Shown one piece after another: positions 1-6,135 of a stretch of DNA of 56,147 nt (position 1 is the first letter of the stretch; each line of letters opens with the position of its first letter). The notes beneath the pieces are model-generated. The model saw only the letters and a list, made by a program, of their open reading frames with translations. It made no database searches and was not told the origin of the DNA. Source of the DNA: Archangium violaceum Cb vi76 (lineage in GTDB: Bacteria; Myxococcota; Myxococcia; Myxococcales; Myxococcaceae); the NCBI RefSeq assembly GCF_000733295.1, contig NZ_JPMI01000036.1, positions 1-56,147 on the forward strand, written 5' to 3'. The position numbers were made by a program, and so were the translations under genes.

Positions 1-2
1 AG

Positions 3-503
3 ACAAAGGAGCATCGCGTAGGTGCTCTTCGTCTTCTCGACAAAAAGGTGCGTGCCATCCGCCGTGGCGAAGTAAAATCTATTCCTGCCAATACCCGTAT
101 TTTCCCAGTTCTCATTACCTTCGACGAGCTTTGTGAGAATCCGGCCCTGTATCAATGGATTGAGAAGCGATGTTCCGAAATGGGGATCCTGCAGCCCCCA
201 GACACTGCGGCTGTTACTCTGGTGACCCTTGATGAGTTCGAGGCCATGATGTCACTGGCCTCAAAAGGACATCCCGTCTCCTCTTTTCTAGCAAAAAAGA
301 CATCGAAGGACTGGAGGTATGCAACTACACAGGCGCTTTTGCGTGATCTGAGCCCCGATGGCAGCCTCCTGCGGCTCAAGCACTTGCAGGAACGGTTCAA
401 TCACATCTGTGATCGTGCCCAGGAGCGTTTGTTTGGACTCAAAACGGAAGTAGATATCCTCAAGTCCGACGACGTTCCTGATCTTCCAGGCAATAAGTCC
501 TGA
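3..503 (+). CDS. 3' end of an unrecognised gene, truncated by the window edge
   Basis: The reading frame is open from base 3, so the GTG at 48 need not be the true start and this is probably the C-terminal part of a longer protein. I do not recognise the family. The visible part is charged and mostly helical, ending in a predicted helix with many Arg, Glu and Leu (HLQERFNHICDRAQERL, about 45 residues from the end) and a hydrophilic tail. Codon use differs from every neighbour: A- and T-ending codons are frequent and G+C is clearly lower by eye, which suggests recent acquisition. The next gene starts 37 bases downstream with normal GC-rich codons. Confidence 0.6.
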   Translation, partial: TKEHRVGALRLLDKKVRAIRRGEVKSIPANTRIFPVLITFDELCENPALYQWIEKRCSEMGILQPPDTAAVTLVTLDEFEAMMSLASKGHPVSSFLAKKTSKDWRYATTQALLRDLSPDGSLLRLKHLQERFNHICDRAQERLFGLKTEVDILKSDDVPDLPGNKS

Positions 504-540
504 TTTTCAAACTCGTTTAGCACTAGGAATACCTGCGCAC

Positions 541-1335
541 ATGGACGCACGCATCGTCGAATTCGCCGAGGTCCTCCGTCAGAACGGGGTGCGTGTGAGC
601 ACGTCCGAGGTGACGGACGCGGCGCGTGCCACCGCCGAGGTGGGCCTCGAGGACAAGGCCATCTTCCGCTCGGTGCTGCGGACCACGATGGTGAAGCGCC
701 ACCAGGACGTGGACGTCTTCAACCGGGCCTTCGACTTCTTCTTCTCGGGGGCGGCCAAGACGTTCGAGGCGATCGACAAGTCCCTGGCCCAGCAGATCCA
801 GGAGCAGGGGCTCATCGAGGGCGACAACCTGACGATGCTCCTGTTCCAGATGAACCAGCTCTTCCCCGAGCTGTCCCCGCTGGCCCAGGCGGCCCTCATG
901 GGGGACCGGGCGCGGCTGGCGCAGATCTTCCGCTCGGCCACGCTGCAGCTCGACTTGTCGCAGATGCAGAGCTCGATGCAGACGGGCTTCTTCTCGCGGC
1001 GGCTGATGGTGGCGGCGGGGATGGATCGGGCGCGTTCGGAGCTGAAGGCGCTGGAGGAGGAGCTGCGCAAGCGGGGCCTGCCGGCGGAGGGCGTGGAGAT
1101 CGTCTCCCGGCACGTGGCCGAGGCCATGCGCAAGGTGGAGGACGCGGCGCGGCGCGAGGTGAAGCGTCAGGCCGAGGCGCGCATCCGCAAGCCCACGGGC
1201 GGGGTGGTGGACAAGCCGCTGCACCAGCTCAGCCAGGCCGAGGTGAACCAGATGGAGTCCGCGGTGAAGACGCTGGCCGAGAAGCTGAAGGCCCGGCTGA
1301 TCCGCAAGGCGCGCTCGAAGCGGAAGGGGCGCTGA
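541..1335 (+). CDS. CoxE-type VWA protein, N-terminal part (frameshifted from the next ORF)
   Basis: 264-residue ORF matching the N-terminal helical half of CoxE-like von Willebrand factor A proteins, which in other bacteria sit beside MoxR AAA+ ATPases and act in metal-cofactor or protein maturation. It starts at ATG 541 after a weak purine stretch. The last residues, KARSKRKGR, are followed by TGA; one base out of frame the sequence continues LNVRRTLRRN, exactly the family's conserved link into the VWA domain. Restoring one base (CGC-CTG instead of CG-CTG near 1332) gives a single protein of about 465 residues, the usual family length. I therefore read this and the following ORF as one gene with a one-base deletion, real or from sequencing. 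Two translationally linked genes are the less likely alternative. Confidence 0.8.
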   Translation: MDARIVEFAEVLRQNGVRVSTSEVTDAARATAEVGLEDKAIFRSVLRTTMVKRHQDVDVFNRAFDFFFSGAAKTFEAIDKSLAQQIQEQGLIEGDNLTMLLFQMNQLFPELSPLAQAALMGDRARLAQIFRSATLQLDLSQMQSSMQTGFFSRRLMVAAGMDRARSELKALEEELRKRGLPAEGVEIVSRHVAEAMRKVEDAARREVKRQAEARIRKPTGGVVDKPLHQLSQAEVNQMESAVKTLAEKLKARLIRKARSKRKGR

Positions 1336-1337
1336 AC

Positions 1338-1937
1338 GTGCGCCGCACGCTGCGCCGCAACCTGCCGTGGGGGGGTATTCCCATGGTGCCCCAGTTCCGC
1401 GCCCGCCGCCCCGAGCGCCCCGAGGTCGTCGTCCTCTGTGACGTCTCGGACTCGGTGCGCAACGCCTCGAGGATGATGCTGCTCTTCACGTACACGCTGC
1501 AGTCGCTCTTCGTGCGCGTGCGCTCGTTCGTCTTCGTGTCGGACGTGGGCGACGTGACGCAGTACTTCAAGGAGCAGGAGGTGGACAAGGCGATCGACCT
1601 GGCCACCATGGGGCAGGCCGTGTCGCTCACCGCCAACTCCAACTACGGCCGGGCGCTGGCCATGTTCACGAGGGATCAGCTCGGCAGCATCACGCGCCGC
1701 ACCACGGTGATGATCATCGGGGACGGCCGCAACAACTACAACGCGAACAACGCCTGGGCCCTCAAGGACCTGAAGCAGAAGTGCAAGCGGCTCCTGTGGA
1801 TCTGCCCCGAGGACCGTCCCAACTGGGGCTTCGGGGACAGCGAGATGCTCACCTATTCGAAGGAGTGCCACCAGACGGTGGTGGTGAACTCCGTGGCCGA
1901 TCTGTCCCGCATCGCGGAGCAGCTCGTCCCCGCCTGA
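1338..1937 (+). CDS. CoxE-type VWA protein, C-terminal VWA domain
   Basis: 199-residue ORF holding the whole VWA domain of a CoxE-like protein. It has the conserved entry RRTLRRNLPWGG, the strand and metal site VVLCDVSDSV (DxSxS-like, here D-V-S-D-S), a VFVSDVGDVT segment, SNYGRAL in the position of the second MIDAS loop, and VMIIGDGRNN as the third metal-site strand. The apparent GTG start at 1338 is probably not real: the sequence reads through from the upstream ORF if one base is restored (see 541-1335). The gene ends 11 bases before the next start, so all three ORFs are likely one transcript. No MoxR-type ATPase lies nearby. Confidence 0.8.
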   Translation: MRRTLRRNLPWGGIPMVPQFRARRPERPEVVVLCDVSDSVRNASRMMLLFTYTLQSLFVRVRSFVFVSDVGDVTQYFKEQEVDKAIDLATMGQAVSLTANSNYGRALAMFTRDQLGSITRRTTVMIIGDGRNNYNANNAWALKDLKQKCKRLLWICPEDRPNWGFGDSEMLTYSKECHQTVVVNSVADLSRIAEQLVPA

Positions 1938-1948
1938 GAGAGACAGCC

Positions 1949-2455
1949 ATGTCCCGTTCCATGTTCGATGATCTCGATGTGTCGCAGGCCAGTGCCATGG
2001 GAGCCGCCGACTCCCGCACGCTGCGATTCGCCGCCCACGCCCTCACCGAGGCCGATCTGCAGGGCCTCCTCCGCTACCAGGAGGCCTTCCTCGCCCACGT
2101 GGAGCAGGCGCGGCCAGGGGAGCCCCATGCGCTCACCACCGCACACGAGCTCGGCCTGAAGGCGTCCGGATTGGCGGTGAAGGTGGTGGAGCTGGGCAAC
2201 TCCATGCTGCGCGCCTATGCCGGCCAGCGGTGGACGGCGCGCCGGCTGCGCACCCGGCTGGCGGAGCTGGAGCAGCAGGCGGATGCCACCGCGGCGGAGA
2301 AGGCCGGCAGGGCCCGGGACGAGCTGCACCGCATCGAGGACCTGGAGCCCCTGGCCCGGCGCTACGGCCAGGAGGCGATCGACCTGCTCAACCAGCACGA
2401 GGAGCAGCTGGTGGCCCTCCATACCCGGATGCAGAAGGCCCTCACCCGGGCCTAG
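1949..2455 (+). CDS. Conserved hypothetical helical protein
   Basis: 168 residues from ATG 1949, preceded by a GAGAGAGAC purine stretch and only 11 bases after the VWA gene, so probably co-transcribed. The longer frame open from 1781 is an overlap artefact, because it runs across the VWA coding region. There is no signal peptide or membrane segment. Residues 85-168 are almost wholly helical, with heptad-like Leu, Ala and charged patterns (RTRLAELEQQADATAAEKAG) suggesting a coiled coil. I do not recognise the family. Position suggests a role with the VWA protein, but that is inference only. Confidence 0.7.
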   Translation: MSRSMFDDLDVSQASAMGAADSRTLRFAAHALTEADLQGLLRYQEAFLAHVEQARPGEPHALTTAHELGLKASGLAVKVVELGNSMLRAYAGQRWTARRLRTRLAELEQQADATAAEKAGRARDELHRIEDLEPLARRYGQEAIDLLNQHEEQLVALHTRMQKALTRA

Positions 2456-2493
2456 GGGGGCTCGCCCTCCTGCCCGCCAGGGCGCTGGAACCG

Positions 2494-2522
2494 TTGCAAT
2501 CCGCCGGGGCTCGTCGGATAAG
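2494..2522 (+). promoter_or_regulatory. Possible sigma70-type promoter for miaB
   Basis: TTGCAA (2494-2499), a 17-base spacer and GATAAG (2517-2522) lie 27 bases before the miaB start. Each hexamer matches four of six consensus bases. A similar TTGATT/GATAAG pair precedes guaA. Seen in sequence; function is inferred. Confidence 0.35.
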
Positions 2523-2548
2523 AGCCCGTTCTCCGTACGGAAAGACCC

Positions 2549-3928
2549 ATGAAGCGCTACTTCATCCACACCTTCGGCTGCCAGATGAACGTCAACGACT
2601 CGCTCCGCATGAGCGAGGTACTCGGCAAGCTGGAATACCGGCCCACGCCGGTTCCGGAGGAGGCGGACCTCATCATCCTCAACACCTGCTCCATCCGGGA
2701 GAAGGCCGAGGACAAGATGCTGTCGGCCCTGGGCCGCTACCGCACGGTGAAGCTCGCCCGGGGCACGCTGCTGGGCGTGGGCGGGTGCGTGGCGCAGCAG
2801 GAGAAGGACAAGCTCCTCAAGAAGGTGCCCTACCTGGACTTCGTCTTCGGCCCGGACTCCATCGCCAAGCTGCCGGACATCATCGGCCGCGTGCAGGGCG
2901 AGCGCGAGCGCGTGGTGGAGACGGCCTGGGTGGACTCGGAGGAGTACGTCTTCCCTCGCGCGGACCCCGAGACGAGCCGCGGCAAGGTGACCGAGTTCGT
3001 CACGGTGATGAAGGGCTGCGACAACGTCTGCTCCTTCTGCGTGGTGCCGCACACCCGTGGCCGCGAGGTGAGCCGGGCCTTCCCGGAGGTGCTCGCCGAG
3101 GTGGCGGACCTGGCGAAGGTGGGCGTGCGCGAGGTGACGCTGATCGGTCAGAACGTGAACTCGTACCGGGGCGGCATCAGCTTCGCGCAGTTGCTGCTGC
3201 GGACGGCGGAGGTTCCGGGCATCGAGCGCGTGCGCTTCACCACGAGCCACCCGCATGACCTGTCGGACGAGCTGATCGAGGCGTTCCGGACGCAGCCGAA
3301 GATCATGCCGCACTTCCACCTGCCGGTGCAGAGCGGCTCGAATCCGGTGCTGAAGCGGATGCGGCGCGACTACACGGTGGTGCAGTACCTGGAGCGGCTG
3401 GAGAAGCTGCGGGCGGCGCGTCCGGGCATCGCGGTGACGACGGACATCATCGTGGGCTTCCCGGGTGAGACGGAGGAGGACTTCGCGCTCACGCTCGAGC
3501 TGACGGAGAAGGTGCGCTACGAGAACCAGTTCTCGTTCATCTACAGCCCCCGGCCGAAGACGGGCGCGGCGCTGAAGGAGGACGAGTGGGGCGCGGTGCC
3601 GCACGAGGTGAAGATCGAGCGGCTGGAGCGGCTGCAGAAGATCCAGCGGCGCATCAGCGGGGAGCACACGGCGTCGCAGGTGGGGCAGGAGGTGGAGGTG
3701 ATGGTGGAGGGCCACTCGCGCTACAACGCGGCGAAGCGTTTCGGGCGGACGCCGGAGAACCGCACGGTGAACTTCGACGGCGACGCGCCGGCGGGGGCGT
3801 TCGTGAAGGTGCTGGTGGAGAGCGCGACGCCGAACCAGCTGTCCGGCAAGCAGACGGCGGTGCTGAGCCAGCCGGTGGTGGTGCCGCCCGCGGATCTCCC
3901 GAGCCCCGAAACCTGCGTCGTGGCCTGA
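2549..3928 (+). CDS. miaB: tRNA-2-methylthio-N6-dimethylallyladenosine synthase MiaB
   Basis: 459 residues, full length. MiaB is a radical-SAM methylthiotransferase that converts i6A37 to ms2i6A37 in tRNAs reading UNN codons. The N-terminal UPF0004 domain shows the three cysteines of the auxiliary 4Fe-4S cluster at C11 (FGCQMN), C47 (NTCSIR) and C80 (GGCVAQ). The radical-SAM CxxxCxxC is at C157, C161 and C164 (GCDNVCSFC). The family-typical HLPVQSGS follows, and a C-terminal TRAM domain covers about residues 375-440 (VEVMVEGHSR onward). Cys-loop wording and length fit MiaB rather than MtaB or RimO. The upstream intergenic region carries a possible promoter, so it is likely transcribed independently of the VWA genes. 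Confidence 0.97.
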   Translation: MKRYFIHTFGCQMNVNDSLRMSEVLGKLEYRPTPVPEEADLIILNTCSIREKAEDKMLSALGRYRTVKLARGTLLGVGGCVAQQEKDKLLKKVPYLDFVFGPDSIAKLPDIIGRVQGERERVVETAWVDSEEYVFPRADPETSRGKVTEFVTVMKGCDNVCSFCVVPHTRGREVSRAFPEVLAEVADLAKVGVREVTLIGQNVNSYRGGISFAQLLLRTAEVPGIERVRFTTSHPHDLSDELIEAFRTQPKIMPHFHLPVQSGSNPVLKRMRRDYTVVQYLERLEKLRAARPGIAVTTDIIVGFPGETEEDFALTLELTEKVRYENQFSFIYSPRPKTGAALKEDEWGAVPHEVKIERLERLQKIQRRISGEHTASQVGQEVEVMVEGHSRYNAAKRFGRTPENRTVNFDGDAPAGAFVKVLVESATPNQLSGKQTAVLSQPVVVPPADLPSPETCVVA

Positions 3929-3961
3929 CCAGCTCATCCCAAGAACCCCCTGAGCATCCCT

Positions 3962-3982
3962 CCCTCTCCCCTCGGGAGAGGG
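3962..3982. repeat. CCCTCTCCC/GGGAGAGGG intergenic inverted repeat
   Basis: Nine-base perfect arms CCCTCTCCC and GGGAGAGGG around CTC, downstream of the miaB stop and followed by GTCGGGGTGAGGG. This wording is a common dispersed hairpin in proteobacterial intergenic DNA. It could attenuate transcription after miaB but has no T-tract. Confidence 0.5.
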
Positions 3983-4045
3983 TCGGGGTGAGGGTATCCG
4001 TTCCGAGCTGATTCCCCCCTCTCGTTCCCCCCCACTGGAGCACCC

Positions 4046-4560
4046 ATGGCCCTGCGTCGTTTCCGAGATCAAACCCCGCGTGTCCACCCGAGCTGCTTCG
4101 TGGAGGACTCGGCGCAGGTGATCGGGGACGTGGAGCTGGGGGAGGACTCCTCGGTGTGGTTCAACTCGGTGCTGCGGGGGGACTGAACCCCATCCGCATC
4201 GGCCGGAGGACCAACATCCAGGATCTCACGATGATCCACGTCACGAGCCACCGGTACTCGACGACGGTGGGAGACGACGTGACGGTGGGGCACCACGTGG
4301 TGCTGCACGGGTGTACCGTGGGCAACCGGGTGCTGGTGGGGATGGGCGCCATCGTGATGGACGGGGTGGAGATCGGCGACGAGTGCATCATCGGCGCGGG
4401 TACCCTGCTCACGCCGGGGACGAAGATTCCGCCGGGCTCGCTGGTGGTGGGCTCTCCGGGCAAGGTGAAGCGGGCCATCACCGAGGAGGAGCGGAGCTTC
4501 CTGCTCGAGTCCGCGAAGCACTACGTCCGGACGGCCGCCGACCACCTGACCAGCCGTTAA
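4046..4560 (+). pseudogene. Gamma-class carbonic anhydrase family protein, one-base frameshift
   Basis: A left-handed beta-helix hexapeptide-repeat protein of the gamma carbonic anhydrase / YrdA-PaaY family, about 171 residues if repaired. From ATG 4046 the frame reads MALRRFRDQTPRVHPSCFV... to FNSVLRGD and meets TGA at 4184. The adjacent frame continues NPIRIGRRTNIQDLTMIHVT. The family motif is LRGD-x-N-x-I-x-I-G, so one base is missing (GAC-GTG-AAC has become GAC-TGA-ACC). The later repeats are intact and include the metal-ligand region (IHVTSHRYSTTVGDDVTVGHHV), VVLHGCTVGNRVLVGMGA and the C-terminal helix. The tail is well conserved, so this is either a recent mutation or a sequence error. 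An in-frame GTG at 4156 would give only a truncated 134-residue product. Confidence 0.85.
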
Positions 4561-4598
4561 CGTGACGCCCGCCAGCGTGCGTGTTAGGACCACCTCGC

Positions 4599-5054
4599 AT
4601 GGAGGTTGCAGCCGCACTCAAGGCATCCCCGCTCTTCAAGGATTTCACCGACGTCGGCATCCAGATCTTCGCCGCCATCGGAGTGGCACGGGCTTTTCCC
4701 AAGGGCTCGGCCCTGTTCCTGGAGAACCGGCCCGGCGAGTCCCTCTTCATCGTCGGGGACGGCACGGTGCGGCTGAGTGCGAAGAACACCGCGGGCGAGG
4801 AAGTGACGCTCGGGGATGTGGTCGCCGGGGAGCCCCTGGGTGAACTGACCCTCATCCAGAAGGGCGAGCGGCTGTGCACCGCCGTGGCCATGACGGACGT
4901 GACGGCGGTGGAGATCCGCCACGCGGACTTCCAGAAGCTCACCATCCAGAAGCCCCAGGCCTGCATGAAGCTGCTGATGGGGATCGTGAGCCACTTTGGC
5001 CAGAAGGTCCGAGACAACCGGGAAGCCATGAAGTCGCTCGTGGGAAAGACTTGA
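4599..5054 (+). CDS. Cyclic-nucleotide-binding (cNMP/Crp-like) domain protein
   Basis: 151 residues from ATG 4599; an earlier in-frame start at 4581 is less likely because the family begins close to the helix AALKASPLFKDF. One cyclic-nucleotide-binding domain fills the protein: entry helix, beta-roll with FPKGSALFLENRPGESLFIV, VRLSAKNTAGEEVTLGDV and the phosphate-binding-cassette region AGEPLGELTLIQKGERLCTAVAMTDV, then a C-terminal helix. The usual R of the cAMP cassette (RxAT/A) is replaced in ERLCTAV, so ligand choice is open. No HTH domain follows, so it is a stand-alone sensor rather than a Crp regulator. It lies 38 bases after the carbonic anhydrase gene and may share its transcript. Confidence 0.85.
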   Translation: MEVAAALKASPLFKDFTDVGIQIFAAIGVARAFPKGSALFLENRPGESLFIVGDGTVRLSAKNTAGEEVTLGDVVAGEPLGELTLIQKGERLCTAVAMTDVTAVEIRHADFQKLTIQKPQACMKLLMGIVSHFGQKVRDNREAMKSLVGKT

Positions 5055-5325
5055 AGCACCCCCCCTTGCGCGCCGTGCTACCTTCCTCGCGGACGATGCG
5101 ACGGATCTTCGAGACACCCACAGAATCCTACCTGGAGCGGCCGGGCATTCGAACGAAGGCCCGGGCGTTCGCGGTTCGAGCAGCGGACGCGCCAGGGGAT
5201 TATGAGTCGGCGCATGGGGGCTCGGAGTTTTGACGACGCGTACCCGGTTGATGCGGGGGCGCTGGAGGCCAGGGCTCGGATGACGATGCCTGCCAGGTCT
5301 CCCCGGACGTGACAGAGAGACGAGC

Positions 5326-6099
5326 GTGCAAGAATTCCTCACCAACCTGCTGGGCAGTACCCACGGCTTCTTCGCCTATGCCACCGTTTTCGGCATCCTG
5401 GTGGCGTGTGGGCTCGGCGTGCCACTGCCCGAGGACATCTCGCTCATCCTGGGGGGCTTCCTGGCCCACAAGGGCGCGGCCAGCCTGTCGATGATGATGC
5501 TGGTCGGCTTCCTGGGCATCCTCGTGGGTGACAGCCTCATCTTCTACGCCGGCCGTCGGCTGGGCTCGAAGGTGGGGCGCTCTACCACTCCCTCCGGCTT
5601 TCTGGGCAGGTTCATCACCCCCGAGAAGCGGGCCCGGGTGGAGGGGCTGTTCGCGCTGCACGGGCAGAAGATCGTGATGATCGCTCGCTTCATGCCCGGG
5701 GTGCGAGCGGTGACGTACTTCAGCGCCGGTTCAGCGGGCATGTCGTATTGGCGCTTCCTCTTCTGGGACGGGCTGGCGGCGCTGCTGTCCGCGCCGTTCT
5801 TCGTGTGGCTCGGCTTCCACTTCGGGGACAAGCTGGACTACGCGATCGATCGGATGAAGGAGGGGCAGCTGGTGGTGTTCGGCAGCCTGGCGGTGGTGGG
5901 GCTCGGGGTGTTCCTGTGGCGGAAGAGGATCGCGGCCGTGCGTGGGGCGACGCTGGATGCGGCGGTGAAGGCCTCGCCGGTGCCCGCGCACCTGCTGACA
6001 GGCGCGGCGGCGGCTTCCGACGTCCAGCCGGCTCCTGCGCCCGTGTTCGAGATGGCGGAGAATCCCTCCGGTACGGATCGTCTGCCGGTCCGCGACTGA
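5326..6099 (+). CDS. DedA family membrane protein
   Basis: 257 residues from GTG 5326. DedA/SNARE-associated proteins are inner-membrane proteins that flip or transport phospholipids and undecaprenyl phosphate. Visible landmarks are a re-entrant segment GVPLPEDISLILGGFLA (residues about 30-46), GDSLIFYAGRRLG, the conserved cytoplasmic motif ARFMPGVRAVTYFSAGSAGM near residues 118-137, and two later membrane segments. The last 55 residues are an extra Ala/Pro-rich soluble tail. The 271 bases upstream hold no convincing gene; the promoter is probably there. The start codon is chosen from the family N-terminus and a GAGAGACGAG purine stretch just upstream. Confidence 0.92.
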   Translation: MQEFLTNLLGSTHGFFAYATVFGILVACGLGVPLPEDISLILGGFLAHKGAASLSMMMLVGFLGILVGDSLIFYAGRRLGSKVGRSTTPSGFLGRFITPEKRARVEGLFALHGQKIVMIARFMPGVRAVTYFSAGSAGMSYWRFLFWDGLAALLSAPFFVWLGFHFGDKLDYAIDRMKEGQLVVFGSLAVVGLGVFLWRKRIAAVRGATLDAAVKASPVPAHLLTGAAAASDVQPAPAPVFEMAENPSGTDRLPVRD

Positions 6100-6135
6100 G
6101 CCCAAATCCCCTCTCGCGGGGTCCCCCTCTCCGGC

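Noticed and set aside
1853-4087. 744-codon - strand frame over the VWA, hypothetical and miaB genes
   Set aside because: Its product is His/Arg/Leu-rich with no domain, the typical shadow of high-GC genes; miaB and the VWA genes on the other strand are unmistakable.
5140-5200. GGTTCGAGC resembling a tRNA T-loop
   Set aside because: No acceptor, D or anticodon stem can be built around it.
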